64,000 nucleotides of DNA. Source: Allium sativum. Lineage: Eukaryota > Streptophyta > Magnoliopsida > Asparagales > Amaryllidaceae. The stretch is from contig CM060912.1 of the NCBI GenBank assembly GCA_030737875.1, forward strand, positions 332,246,731 through 332,310,730, read 5' to 3'. The stretch's first letter is position 1. Each line of letters begins with the position of its first letter. Of this stretch, positions 1-11,590 are shown piece by piece. Both the position numbers and the translations under genes were made by a program. Below the pieces are notes generated by a model, which saw nothing but the letters and a program-made list of their open reading frames with translations, had not been told where the DNA came from and ran no database searches.

Positions 1-337
1 GCATGAGTGTTTATGCTTATTCATGGATGAAAATTTTTGTGTTATCACATGGATGTTGCATATGGATGTATGTTATGTGCACACATATAGATGTTATACA
101 TTATGTTAGGAATTGCATACATATGGATTCATTTCACTAACATAATTTGCATTGATGATATTTGCATTAGATAAGTACATATACACACACCTTTGCATAT
201 GTTCATACAACATTCAGAATCTTGTAAGGACAATGATTGCTCGTGGATGATGTTTTGAGTAGATGGATGTTGGATGGTAGGATACGTTCTTCCTAACTTG
301 AAGATTTCGGGGACGAAATCCTTTAAGGAGGGGAGAA
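1..337 (+). mobile_element. 3' end of internal region of a Tekay/Del-like chromovirus (partial)
   Basis: This is AT-rich, non-coding sequence ending in the hallmark junction of plant Tekay/Del chromoviruses. A motif around 'atttcggggacgaaat' (303-319) lies just before a purine-rich tract (about 324-337, 'taaggaggggagaa') and an LTR start of the form 'tgtaacaaccc'. The purine tract would be the polypurine tract for plus-strand DNA priming. The polyprotein itself lies outside the window to the left. The lineage assignment rests on the junction motif, not on seen protein domains. Confidence 0.75.
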
Positions 338-822
338 TGTAACAACCCGTATTTTCAATAACCTGTTATAACGTAAATCGAGGCAGAATTTAATTCAAAA
401 ATCTGAATCAAGGGAAACGGGCTATGCCATTGCGTTCGTCTCGGAAAAATACGCGAAATAGAGTCCGATTTTTCGAAAATCGGAGTCAGTATGACCCGAT
501 TAAGGCCCGACGAAGTTTTCAGAAAATTTTAAAGTAAAAACAGATTTCAAATTCAAGTTTGAATTTGGAAAATTGGGTAAGATTGGGCCAGGCGGGAAAA
601 TTCCCGCCAGAGTACCCAAGACGACAGCCCTGTCGACTTGGGAGTCGACTTGGTTGGACCCAAGTCGACAGCCCTGTCGACTTGGCTGTCGACTTGGTCC
701 AGCCGGGCAGTTCTGCCTGGTGCACCATTTTGGGTTTGTGTTGAGCTTGGGGGCCAGATTCGGTTTTGAGGGCTAAGATTGGAACTAGGGTTTAATCCTA
801 GGGTTGAAACTAGTCCTAATCT

Positions 823-831
823 CTATAAATA
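823..831 (+). promoter_or_regulatory. TATA box of the Tekay-like LTR
   Basis: The sequence 'ctataaata' lies about 490 bp into the LTR, upstream of a 'ccctaacctaaccctaaa' leader. If this is the promoter, U3 is short and R/U5 is about 2.5 kb. Confidence 0.5.
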
Positions 832-1195
832 AGGCCCTAACCTAACCCTAAATCATCATTAATCAATCCTACAACTAAACTATGGCAAAATTTTACCTCT
901 CATGGCCTCCACTCTCTTCATAAAATTCCTAAATAAATTTCTATGACATTTTCCATGCATACAAGTGTTTTCAAGCTTGTATGAGTGTCATTAGCTTGCA
1001 TTCAAGTCAAGTTTCTATATTTGCATCATAAAGAAAGAGTTTTGATCATTTTGGCTCAAGGGTTTTTATGTTAGAGCTTGCATTTTGGGTCTATTTGATT
1101 GCATAAGGGCTTTGTCATATCTTTTGTGCCTTCATAAGTATTGTAAGCCCTTTTCTACTTTCATATTTAAACTCTAAAGTTAATGAATGATGCAA

Positions 1196-1445
1196 GTTGT
1201 GTTTGATCATTATGGTATGATATGCAAGTTTATCATGTTATGCAAGTATGCTATGATATGTTATGCAAGTTTATCATGATATGTTATGCAAGTTTACTAT
1301 GATGTGTTATGCAAGTTCATCAAGTTATGTTATGCAAGATTGATATGCAAGTTTGTCATATGATATGTAAGTTATGTTATGCAAGTTTGGGTGAATCATT
1401 TTGCTCATGTTATCATGTTATGCAAGCTTATCTTGAGTATATGAA
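1196..1445 (+). repeat. Short-period tandem repeat in the Tekay-like LTR
   Basis: Imperfect repeats of a core 'gttatgcaagtttatcatg' recur about every 25-30 bp. They read as a degenerate minisatellite. Confidence 0.7.
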
Positions 1446-3394
1446 CATAAAGCTTCAAGCTTTATGCTAAAGGTTGCATTTTGGCAACATGTAAGTTATC
1501 ATAACCCTTATGATAACTTGCATGTGAGGCCAAATGCGAACTTATGGCCATTTCTACATGCCATTTATCACCATGTATCACCAATATGCTAAGTTTGGTT
1601 TTATGCATGCTTTTGAGGCCTAAAATGTAATATGCAAGTATATGAACATATGTACATTTCATATGCCACCATGTTGAACTTGTGGCTTCAACACCTTTAT
1701 GTCATGATTATGCCAAGTTCTCTCATTCTATCCTTTATGCGCTATTGCGATATGTAAGCGATGGGATTGAGTTTGGGGTTGGGTAAACTTAAAAGACATA
1801 AAACATAAGATTGGGAATTTACCTATTAAGTTAGGTCTACCCATTGGGAATTTACCTATTAAGTTAGGTCTACCCAATTGCTTGAAAATTTGTAACATGT
1901 TTTGGAAACATGATGGACATGACACTTAGAAAAGATAAGTGTGACCAACTCGAGGTTGGTTTGAGTTTGTAGCGTAAACCTACCCGGAACCGGCCGGCTT
2001 AACTAGTTGCTACAAACAATAGGACCCAATGTGAGAAGTTGGCCATGTTGTACCTTGAACCCGAGGTTAGACCAAGTTGTGGTGTAAAGCTACCCGGACC
2101 CGCCCGGCTTAACTAGTAACCACAACAAGGTCTAATGTGAGAGGTTAAGGCGCATTAAATTAATTAATGCCTCGTGATTAGGGTTAAGTCATGGTCCACT
2201 TAATACTTAAACAATTTGGGCTTGGTAGATTAATCAGGGATAAGTCGTGAACTCATCGTTACACTTAGCCAAGTTAATCCATGATTAGCAAGAGGGTTAA
2301 ACCGTACTTAACCCACTAGAAAAATCCTAGCAATGGGGGTCCACTCCAGCAGTAATCCCAAGTTCGTATCATTATGGCCCTAGGGTCTAGGCTAGGGTGT
2401 GGGGCACGATTACTGAACTGGAGGTATGTGACCAAAAACGACGGCAGAGTGGTACGCCGGTGTAGTTCCGGGCGGACTTATGGTCCTGCACATAGTCCGA
2501 AGCCGGGGAAAACATGCACGGGTACCAGTAGATCGAGACTGTGCACGCATGTTTATGGTGTCCAGGGGTTGCCACCCTAGGGCTTGATACACCCGACGGG
2601 AGACCCGGCACAGTCTGACTACAATTATGTTTGGGCCGTATGGACACCAACATGTGACGAGTTAGGCTTAGGGAGCCGATCGACTAGACCGTTTGGTTGG
2701 ACCGCGTATTATGGTCACTTCATGTTATTGGGCCAAAGCTTGGGCCAAGGGATCAATACTTGTTTATTCAAGTCATGTTAGTTTGCTAGTACACCTGTGG
2801 TGCAAAAACCTTAAATCTGATTATGCGATGACACCTTTTTCTACCTTGTTAGTTAATCATCATGCTAGTATGTTGTTATCCTTATGTTCATCCCTGCTTC
2901 TCATGTCAGTTAACTTTATCAGTTTACATTGATTGTAGTAGGGCTTACTCAGTCTTTTTGACTGACCTGTTTTCCTTTCGCCTCTTTTCTTCCGTTCCCC
3001 CCCCCCCCCCCCAGGTTCTCAGGGTGGGAATATTGGAGCTTAGCTTGGATTTCTGATCGCTCGTTGTGGGATTTTAGCTCATGTACGGTCTTGACATGAA
3101 GCTAGCTATGGTTATCACTTATTTTGGGGATAGTACTTATGTATTTCAGTTTTTCAGTGATGTTGTTTTTATCTAGACTTGTGTATTTGGAAAGTTGACA
3201 TTATGTTGTACCAGACTCGTTTTGAAATGGTTTGAAATCTTCCGCTGTTTTATCTATGCTATTTACTCTGTTTACATATATACATATGTTCTTATTCTGC
3301 CTTGATATATCATTATGCATGTTTACCTGATTCAAACGCCCCTCCAAAGTCAGAGTGCTTGCAAGAAACACCCTGGCAGAGGTGGAGTGTTACA

Positions 3395-3726
3395 GATTGA
3401 CAGGCTATGCTGAGCGTTATTTATTTATTTTAATGCTCACAAAGATGCAAATTTCGTTCTGGTTGCGAATGGACTGTTTGTTGATTATTTATCATTATTG
3501 TTGTATACATGCGATGTATGAAATCCATATAACTGAAATTATATGGTAATTGATTGAGTTGCTTTCCAATTCAGAAATAAAGAACATTTTTAAATAAAAG
3601 ACTTTTTAAATAAAGAATATTTTGAAATAAAGAACCTTTTAAAATAAAGAATATTTTAAAATAAAATATTCTAACAATAAAAATCACTTTTTTATTGTAT
3701 GTATAGAGAACAAAAGAAGTACAAGT
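3395..3726 (+). repeat. Giant-LTR 5' LTR, fragment 1
   Basis: This sequence is collinear with 38234-38560 of the downstream 3' LTR, including 'gattgacaggct' at the left end and the 'gcgatgtatgaaatccatat' segment. It corresponds to about position 2001-2330 of the roughly 6.5-kb LTR. It is bounded by the Tekay-like LTR on the left and Tat-1 on the right, so it is one of three visible pieces of the same interrupted LTR. The target duplication for Tat-1, 'caagt', is at 3722-3726. Confidence 0.85.
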
Positions 3727-4455
3727 TGTTAGATCCAAAATTGGCTCTAACACCAAAACTAATTATAATTCTACTGAAATGAAATCAAAAACGACGAAAA
3801 CACACAATTTATAGTGGTTCGGCGTTAAATAGCCTACGTCCACTTTCTTCTTTTTTGATTGATGCCTTGAATTCGAGTACAACAATGATTTTCACTCAAT
3901 TCTCACTTATCTCATACATTGATTCACACAATTTCCTTCACAATATGATTCAAAAAGATGATTGTAAGTTGAATAAGTTGATGAAATTCGGGTTGCAAAG
4001 GAGTTTAAGTTCTGAAAATGCCAAAGGATCCCCTCAAAATGCCTCTTGGTGGTGTATTTATAGGTGGAAAACGCTCCTGGAGTGGGATCGGTTCGGATCC
4101 ACGTGGCACCAATCCCTTTACTATCGGGGTCGGATGTAATGTGTAGGTGACAACACACCAGGTTAGTGGCAAGAGCGGGTAGATAGTGGGAATAACCGTT
4201 CCGAGTTTAAAGGAATCGTGGGATGAGGCGGTTGCAATCCACAATTCGGATCGGATAGGCTAGTAATTAGGGGTTCGGATCGGCCTTATTCCTTCCGATC
4301 CGGTCCGGCTTGTGCCCTTTCTTTCCCTGTTTTGGATCACTTTGCCTTGACTAGTGGATCTCCGATCCGAACCAAATTTGTTGAGTAAATGTCTTTGTCA
4401 TTTGATTTTTTAATCTTTTAACTTTGTGTAGCCTAGTTCACAAAGTAGGCTAACA
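3727..4455 (-). repeat. Tat-1 3' LTR
   Basis: This 729-bp LTR matches 16643-17369. A minus-strand TATA box (tataaata) is at 4055-4062. The hairpin motif shared with Tat-2 is at 3807-3846. Directly inside it, 4456-4468 reads as a polypurine tract on the minus strand (gagggggcaaaa), as expected at a 3' LTR. Confidence 0.92.
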
Positions 4456-4468
4456 TTTTGCCCCCTCA
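4456..4468 (-). promoter_or_regulatory. Tat-1 polypurine tract
   Basis: On the minus strand this is 'tgagggggcaaaa', abutting the 3' LTR. Tat-2 has the near-identical tract at 30619-30631 in the same relative position. Confidence 0.85.
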
Positions 4469-5937
4469 AAGGATGCTTCTGTTGAAGACGGAGCATGCTT
4501 TGATGTTATCTGTCCATTGATTTTCAAACTTGAACTATTGACTTGTTGCTTCCGTTCATTTGTAGAGACGTGTTGTTTCATAAGGTTGTGTCTCTTGCAA
4601 CCTATAAATACACCAGAAGGTTCACAAATTTCCTCCTTTGTTTTTGATAAGCTTCAAGAACTTTGACTGATGTCCAGTGACTCTTCCAGGTAGTCTCCTT
4701 GTATATTTTTTGTTGATTATATCTATCAAATCGCTGCATCTTCTTTAAGGATAATTCCATATATTGAGATAAGGATGATCCTTCTTTGGGCTCAGGTCAG
4801 TTCTATCCGCTCTGCTTGGCTTTAACGTTTTTGTACTACTGGGCTAAATGGCCATGGGCCTATTTTCCAATCCGAGCGGAGCCACGTTGGAAGGAATGCA
4901 AAGGGCCGCTGTACCCTTATATAAATCCACTTCTTTTTCACTTCAACTTTCTTCTTTTTACTGCTATCGTTTTTCCAGAAATTGCCCCAAAGAAAAACGA
5001 AACCCTAGTTCTTAGAATTTCAGTAATTCTTCTTTTAATCCTCGAATCAATTACATAGGTAGGATATAACTTCGATAAACTCTCTCCTTAAATGATTTTT
5101 ATTCAAATTCTTGTAAGCAATCTAGGTAACTTCTTGCTCGACGTCGCATTAAGTGTGACGCTGTGAATTCTCTCCCCTCGCCGTCATCTTTGGTGGCCTC
5201 ATCACCACCTCGAGTAGCTGAAACTGGGATTTGACATGGAAGGGAATATGTTGGTCCATGGAGGTCTTCTCATGGCAAATCTCTCAAAAATGAATGAGTT
5301 TTTTAGAAGGAGATGGGTTCAGTGCTGATGGGGAAGAGGAAGAAGAAGAAAGGAGGAGGATTTGGGATCGGTTCGGGTGGAGAGACATAAGAGTGAAGAG
5401 GATAGGGGCTTCATCTAACAGGATTGGATCGGATTGAAAAGTAAAGGGTAAAAAGGAAAACAAGGCTTACTCAACCGGGTCGGGTCAGAATGAAAAGCAA
5501 AGAGAGAAAAGCATGGGTTCCCAATCCGATCCGGACCAATCAGAGTATCCGTTCCCGAACCGATCTGATTTGCATATAGGGCGTTAACTTCTGCTCAAAA
5601 TCAAATCGTGGTTTTGTCCCCGATCCGATCCCAAAATACACATCCGAATCGAACTCATCTAAGTCAATGCACAAAAATCTGTTCAACTAGCTCCGTCAAT
5701 GCTTGCCGTGATCTACAACTTAACAAACAGTTAGGATAGTCCCTTATAAACATGAGCATACATTTAAGACTATTGTGAACACATTACTACTTCGTCAGAC
5801 TTTTGTGTTATGCTCTCATGTGTTTACTTTGCATCCTTTGCACACATAGTACACACTTTAGTTCACACACGTACACGAGGGGATACAGGCTATCTTACTC
5901 TAACTTATGTTATTGCTTCTTCAGTAGTTTAGCGATC
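4469..5937 (+). promoter_or_regulatory. Promoter, 5' UTR and 5'-UTR intron of the Tat-1 antisense gene
   Basis: A strong TATA box 'tatataaa' (4918-4925) is followed by a pyrimidine-rich leader. A candidate 5'-UTR intron runs from 'acatag|gtagga' (GT at 5059) to a polypyrimidine/AG acceptor just before the ATG at 5938 ('cttcttcag' or 'gtttag'). Tat-2 has the same plan on its own antisense strand: TATA at 30261-30268 and a UTR intron of about 30133-29456 ending four bases before its ATG. This shared arrangement, despite low sequence identity, is the main argument that the gene has its own promoter. No protein-coding sequence was seen here. Confidence 0.6.
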
Positions 5938-6686
5938 ATGGCAGAAAGACGTTCATCTAGGTTAGCAGAGAAGAGAGAAGTTGCAGAAACTTCCGAGAGA
6001 TTCACTCTTGATGACGTATCCTCTCCCTCAGACCCTGAATGGGAGGACGAGGGCCTAAATTATGAAGTAGAAGCACACAATAGTGAAATACCTTCTGATA
6101 GGGAAGTTTCTCTTGGCGATGAAGAAGAAGGAGGGATAGGAGATAATCGTGCTCTCGATGAGTTTGAATCTGCCACTATATTGGAGCTACCCAAAGATTC
6201 TGTTGAATCAACGATTGATGATGACAGACTCGTTCAAATATGTCTAAAGCATGGGATACTAAAAAGAGATACCCTAGTGCCATCGAAAAAAGATCGCCCC
6301 TACAATCCACCGGAAGGATTCATGGCAATTACCCGGTTGATGTGCCTGGTTGGGGATATCCCACCGTTTCCGGCTTTTGTCATCGATTTTCTGAGATAGA
6401 TGCGGATTTCCCCCATGCAATTACATCCCAATTCCTATGCTGATTTATACACCCTGTATATAGCATACAAGGAGGTTTTAGGTATAGAGCCTACCTTCGA
6501 TGACATCCACTGTTTTTTATAATTTCAAGCATCAGACTCAAGAAACTCCTTCCTTCTCATATTTTGAATCAGTCCCGAAAAAGAAAATTATCACAATTCC
6601 ATTTAGCAGCAAGGCTGGCGATTCTAAACTTGAATGGTTTTATATCAGGCAGCAGCCGGGGTGTGCCTGGAGATGGACCAAGTCGA
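5938..6686 (+). pseudogene. Tat-1 antisense gene, exon A: Transposase_28-like N-terminal domain
   Basis: The likely start is the ATG at 5938 (MAERRSSRLAEKRE), not the upstream ATG at 5803 that falls in the predicted UTR intron. An acidic low-complexity N-terminus is followed by a block with the pattern PPEGFMAITRLMCLVGDIPPFP, then 'MQLHPNSYADLYTLY'. That block fits the plant family 'putative gypsy type transposon' (Pfam Transposase_28), known mainly from Tat/Grande-type elements. Decay includes an in-frame TAG at about 6397 and a frameshift near 6520, after which the homologous 'SFSYFESV' and 'WFYIRQQPGCAWRW' segments continue in another frame. The exon ends at a donor, 'agtcga|gtaaag' (GT at 6687). 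Its role in the element is unknown. The family call is from memory of the motif and needs an HMM search. Confidence 0.65.
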
Positions 6687-6763
6687 GTAAAGCACCGACT
6701 TTCTAGATCTCAATTGTAAATGATCATGCCAGCACATTAACTTACTCTCTTTTTCATTTGCAG

Positions 6764-7362
6764 TTGATAACCTAAAGCAAATATCGTATCAATTATACTT
6801 TGATCGTTTGCATTGGTTTCTCAATGGCGATCAAAAGTTCCTAACCATCGACGAAGTTATTAAGGATGAGTATCTCCATCATCACGGGTTACTATCTATT
6901 ACCCGTAGTATAGGTCATGGGATGGGTCCATATGTGTACATACCCCCGGTAGACATTATTCCAGAGACGGGCGAGGGCTCGAAAGGTCCGACAATACCTC
7001 TTCGGACTTCGCCTTCTCCATCTTCAACTCAGGACGATGAGTTAGCCAACATAGCTAAAAAACACAAAGAAGGGTATACCATCCCTGATGATGCTATTTC
7101 TCCTGAGAAGTCAACATCCCCTAAAGAGCTGCCGACAGATGCCTCTCAAGGAGATGCTCCTACTACTGACGATTCCACATTTAAGGGTTTAGGAAATCTC
7201 CCCCTGCCTGAAACCATCTATACCTCAGAGGACTTTGGTACAAATCCTTTAACTTTCACTTCTTCAGAGGAGACTACTCCCGTGAAGGCCAAAGAGCCCG
7301 CTCATGCTAGTCTGGCTATAGACTCGGGTTTTTTGGGGGGGGGGGGGGGGGACACCACTTAG
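6764..7362 (+). pseudogene. Tat-1 antisense gene, exon B
   Basis: The acceptor is 'ttcatttgcag' ending at 6763, after a 77-bp AT-rich intron (6687-6763). The exon encodes a stretch with 'YFDRLHWFLNGDQKF' and then an acidic, Ser/Thr/Pro-rich segment. The Tat-2 counterpart (28648 down to about 28071) shares 'YVPP/YIPP' and a downstream 'PLPDVVYTEKDF'-like block, here 'PLPETIYTSEDF'. The exon runs into a long G tract (about 7330-7350) that probably changed length and altered its original end. The terminal donor is not clear. Confidence 0.55.
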
Positions 7363-7455
7363 GATGCGCATAACACATTAGAACCGCACGTCACAACACT
7401 CATGTCTTATGTTTATATTGACTCTGAATTCCACTTATATTGTTGTGCTGGTACA

Positions 7456-9623
7456 ATGTCTCGCCCTTACTATGATGTCAGAAAAATGCGCCGTAGCATG
7501 TCTAGACCTCCTTCCGATATCGAGCATGATCGCAGTGAGAGCCGGGGGAGAGATGACAGAAGGCCTCACGATTCTCATCGACCACACACCTCATGCTCTC
7601 GTTCCCCTGTCCGATCGGATCCAGACGGGTATAAGGGCTACCAGAGTCATCGAGGAGAAGACACATCGCAATCCAAAGATCGAACTTCTCCTCAAGACAA
7701 ATATAGTCAGGAAAAAAGTCCACCGAAACATACCGATTCGCGAGACAAACACAATGTTTCTGAGAAGCGATCTAGAAAAGGTGATGCAGCCATCGTCCCA
7801 GCTAAGCGAAACACATTGAACTAACATACTGCAAGCCTCCACCACTGGATGCTGATTCCAAAATTAAGCTGGCATATCTGGAGAAGCAGTTCCCAGATCA
7901 CTACTTTGAGAATCTAACTTTTTTACCCGCACTTGAGCCTATTTCTTCAAAGTGGGTAGATGAGGCTAAAGCAAAGATTGACGTAGTTGAGAAGCAATAC
8001 TCAGAGATGTACAAATATTCACGCAATCTCTCCAGAATCATTCGGGCTTTAATTACAGACGTTGATTGAATGAAAAAGGCTGCGGATTCGGATGAGAATG
8101 CCGTGAAAAACTTGGAGAAGGACCTAGAAGACACACAGGCTCAACTCGTCATTGCTCAACGAGATGCCAACAACTTCAAACATCAATTTAACGAATTACA
8201 GAAGCGTTATCATGACTTGCTGGAATCTCATAGTCAAGAACGTTTGGAGTTGAAGAAACAAGCGGAAGATGATAAGTCAGACAGTGTCAAAATGCAACTG
8301 GCTTACAACACTATTGAGCAAGAAAAGGCCGAGTTAGCGAGGAAAAATGCTGAACTAGAGAAACAAAATGCTGAATTTGAGTCCACGTTAATGGAAGTCG
8401 AGAATAGGGATGCCCTAACTGAGGGCAATGTGGATAACGCCATTAAGTATGCTGAAGAAACCCATAAACATCTATCAGAGGCTCAGGAAGAATTGCACGG
8501 TGTTGGCGAACTATTGATTGAATTCTTTGCACACATAATTCACTGCCGAAACATCTCTTGGATTGAAGACTATCCGACTACCTTAGTTCACGTATGGAGT
8601 CAAATCATCGAATGGGAGAAAGAGGAACTTAAGGTAGACTTCGTTGATGAAGATAAACTTATGGAGAAGTATATGAGAGATGATGAACCGGCATGCCTGG
8701 CCGAGGGGCGTCGCCTCATTGCTACTGCTATGGAGGAGGAGAAACGCCTGGCCAAACAAATGAATATCCCTGAAGTTTGTTCTTCTTCTGCTACCGCTGA
8801 AACTATTGAAGTTGAGGGATATGATCCCGAGAATCCGGGAATTCCTAAAGCGTCTCTTTTATCTCCTATACCTGAATCAGCGTCAGAAACGGTAGCCGCC
8901 CCAATTGAGAAATCATCAGAAGGTATTTCTACCTTTTCACCTTAATTTGTCAAGGCCATCTCCACCTTTCATCACATTATTGGGCAATCGACCGAGGATC
9001 CTTTACTTTCCCCTGAGTTGATAACTGTTGCTTCTCATTCTGTAGGTGCTGGACCAGCCGAGAAGATTGATGAGCCTCGGGGAGCCTCTTTTGGAGAAGA
9101 ATCCGTGAAAAAGGCTCTGGGAGGACAGGATAAGGCTACCATCATCGAATCTGGAGGGGGAGCTAAACTGTCTAAGGCCGACACTTCTCATGATGACGAG
9201 ATGATAGATGCCTTAAAAGAAGATTGTGGTAATGAGGGGCATGAAGAAGATCCTGATGTGGCTATAATTGGGGATTCAAAAAGTGCCGATGACGTTACTT
9301 TGGCTGAAATGAAAGACGAACAAGACAAGCACATGCAGCTGAAAGTTGAAGACTTGAACCCCAAAAGCCTTAAGCCCCTTGCAGTGGTGGATGCTGGATC
9401 GAGGTTAGTTGTTAAGCTTTCAACTAGGTCTATTACAGAAGAGCATGATAAAAAATCTTCTCTTGATTCCAGTGTTCCGACTCCTGGGAAGAAATCCACT
9501 GATTCTGGTACTTCAACTACAGAGAAGAAAAAGCCAAAGCGTCTCATGTATGATGCTTAAAAAGAGGCTAGAAATGCTCTTAAGGCTGCCAAAAAATCCA
9601 AGTCTGCTCCAAAGCCCAAGTGA
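7456..9623 (+). pseudogene. Tat-1 antisense gene, exon C: SR-rich, coiled-coil and acidic C-terminal region
   Basis: The region opens near 7456 (MSRPYYD...) with an Arg/Ser/Asp-rich segment (about 7480-7810). It then shifts frame to a conserved block (about 7830-8065, 'AYLEKQFPDHYFENL'), followed by a long heptad-rich coiled coil (8070-8500) and the conserved 'NISWIEDYPTTLVHVW' block (about 8550). It ends in an acidic, Lys-rich tail to a TGA at about 9623. The Tat-2 counterpart has the same order (28007 to 25862). In-frame stops at about 8069, 8943 and 9558 and a frameshift near 7820 break it. The acceptor before the first ATG reads 'tgctg' where Tat-2 has 'ttacag', so splicing may be lost. 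SR plus coiled-coil architecture suggests an RNA- or self-binding protein, but that is inference. Confidence 0.6.
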
Positions 9624-10459
9624 TGATGTGCTTTGTTTTATTTTATTTTGATGTTCCACTGGTCCGCTGTTGTCGTAGTGAGTGCGACCCTCACGTATTT
9701 TGCTTAGCCTTCCTGCATAAACTTACATATTTGTGAATAAAATTGTTTGTTCCCTGCAATGTCTGATATTCGTAAATTTTAACATTTAGGTAAAAATGCA
9801 GATAGACGGCATGTAAAATCACAGTTATATAGTAAAGTCGTTATTAAGGGGAACATGGGTACATATATATGCCCCCAATCAATCTTGGATAACTGGTTCA
9901 GACTTATTCAAGATCGATTAAATTCAAGATTCAGCTGCCCCCGATTCTCTGACAGGGTCATATTCCTTTCATCATTGATGCCCGTTCTTTTTAGCATCTT
10001 TATACTCTCCTGTACCAGGTTAGAGTATTACTGAGGCGGTCTCTTATCGGGGTGCACCTTTACGCCTCAAGGGACATTGTCTTCCCGTCATTTATACTCT
10101 CTCTCTCTCGTTTCGTGAGAGTTAGAGTTAGGAATGTCATTTTCCCAATCTTTGCATCTTATCATGCAAACAGTCATTTTGTTTGCTCCTGCACACAGGT
10201 TGTCTTCGATTTTTGAAATTTAATTTTGTGTCTTGTGTTTCATTGTCATGACAGAATAATGGTTAAGGATATAAATAATGCAGGAAAATAAATGACACAT
10301 GATATTTTTATAGTGGTTCAACTAAGTCGTAGCCTACATCCACTTCATAATCCTTTGTTCATATAAACAAACTTTTTAAGGCAAGTCGTGCCTTTTTACA
10401 TAGCTTATAAAAACTAAAAAGGAGTCATTTCATATTTAGCTCTGATATCGTCATAAGTG
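9624..10459. other. Tat-1 convergent 3' region between the antisense gene and pol
   Basis: The plus-strand antisense gene and minus-strand pol both end into this 0.8-kb stretch. It contains an 'aataaa' at about 9737 usable by the antisense gene. One or two degenerate units resembling the Tat-2 110-bp repeat lie at about 10000-10135 ('tatactctctctctctcg', 'gagagttagagttagg'). The LTR-like hairpin motif is at 10306-10356. No coding sequence was seen. Confidence 0.65.
10306..10356 (-). terminator. Internal copy of the LTR hairpin motif downstream of Tat-1 pol
   Basis: On the minus strand the segment reads 'gtggatgtaggct' ... 'gaaccactataaaaa', with pairing arms GTGG/CCAC. The same arrangement is in both Tat-1 LTRs (3807-3846, 16723-16762), both Tat-2 LTRs (18084-18126, 31295-31337) and downstream of Tat-2 pol (24525-24566). 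In LTRs this kind of stem is associated with the R/poly(A) region. A second copy right after pol could end the gag-pol transcript early; that is inference. Confidence 0.5.
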
Positions 10460-11524
10460 CTGAGCGTTCCAAACTATGGGAATCTCTTCACCGTCCACAG
10501 ACGTTAGCTTGAATGCTCCTGTATCAAGCTTCGGTTGGATGGTGTATGGCCCTTCCCATTTTGCACCCAATTGGGTCGAAGGCGGGACGACTCATTTTAG
10601 TACTAGGTCTCCTAGTTCAAAGGTTTTGAAGCGAATTTTCCGGTCATAATAACATGCTACTTGATGTCGATGTCTTGAGGCATGCAAGTCTGCTTCGTCT
10701 CTTTTTTCTTCAACCATATCAAGAGACTCTATGAGGAGTGTTCTATTTGTCATCGGGTCATAGTACGCGACTCGATGAGAAGGGACTTCCAATTCTACCG
10801 GAATTATTGCTTCTGACCCAATGGAAAGTAAATAGGGTGTATGGCCGGTGGCCGTCTTAAAAGTTGTCCTGTAGGCCCATAAAGCTAGTGGTAACTCATC
10901 TACCCATCTGGCTTTGGCCCGCTCTAACCACTTCTTAAGAATAGATTTAATGACCTTGTTTATTGCTTCAACCTGACCATTTGAGTGCGGGTGAGCTACA
11001 GCAGTGTACCGTTTATCAATCTTGTACATCTGGCAGAAGTTTCTGAATTCGATGCAGTCAAACTGTGTCCCATTATCAGTTATGTTGGTCTTCGGTATCC
11101 CAAATCGACAGATGATATTTCTGACCACAAAACTGATCACCTTTCTTGCCGTGATCATTGTTAAAGGTTCAGCTTCCACCCATTTTGTGAAATAGTCCAC
11201 GGCGATAATCGCGTACTTAGCTCCTCCTCTGGCAATAGGTAACACTCCAATAATGTCAATCCCCCACATGGAAAACGGCCATGGGCTTACCATCGACTTG
11301 AGCTGAGTCGGAGGCGCTCCTGGAATCCTGGCAAATCTTTGACATCTATCGCAGCATCGTGAATAATCAGCCGCGTCTTTATTCACGGTAGGCCAGAAAT
11401 ATCCATACCATAATACTTGCTTTGCTAGGGTTTGGCCCCCGGTGTGGTCCCCAAACTCACCTTCATGTACTTCTTGCAGTACACATTTAATGTCGTCGTG
11501 TGCGATACACCATAATAGTGGCAT
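10460..11524 (-). pseudogene. Tat-1 integrase
   Basis: This is the retroviral-type integrase domain of pol. The HHCC zinc-binding module is visible (H and H in 'VHEGEFGDHTGG', C and C in 'CCDRCQ'). It is followed by the DDE core (D in 'WGIDIIG', D in 'TDNGTQFD', E in 'NGQVEAINKV') and a C-terminal GPY/F-type module ('GAKWEGPY') near 10560-10540. The main open stretch is 10592-11524. A TGA near 10592 (expected CGA/Arg) and another near 10464 break the C-terminus. Family knowledge: integrase inserts the cDNA in the nucleus. The catalytic triad residues are all present, so inactivation comes from the stops here and upstream. Confidence 0.9.
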
Positions 11525-11590
11525 TGAAAACCCTTGGCGATAAAGGATGTCGTCCTGTAAAACGTATCTTGCATCCTTTCGTCTTACAGC

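Larger units (their letters stand above)
338..3394 (+). repeat. 3' LTR of the Tekay-like chromovirus
   Basis: This LTR is about 3,057 bp. It starts 'tgtaacaacccg' right after the polypurine tract and ends 'ggagtgttaca', giving TG...CA termini. To its right, from 3395, the sequence is collinear with 38234 onward in the giant LTR, which fixes the right boundary. The expected 5-bp target duplication would be 'gattg' (3395-3399); its left copy lies outside the window. The LTR holds a TATA box (823-831), a GTCGAC cluster (about 622-690), a short-period repeat tract (about 1196-1445), two similar 'cccgg...ccggcttaactagt' segments (about 1981-2010 and 2091-2120) and a poly-C run (about 2998-3012). 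ORFs inside it show no protein family and are not called. Confidence 0.8.

Noticed and set aside
821..860. Telomere-like 'ccctaaccta' sequence
   Set aside because: Only two or three degenerate units in an LTR leader, not a telomere tract.
2374..2653. ORFs on both strands in the Tekay-like LTR
   Set aside because: GC-richer LTR segment, no domain, mutually overlapping frames.
7402..7819. Second overlapping frame (136 codons) across the SR-rich exon
   Set aside because: It is the +1 shadow of the Arg/Ser/Asp-rich frame, which is the one matching Tat-2.
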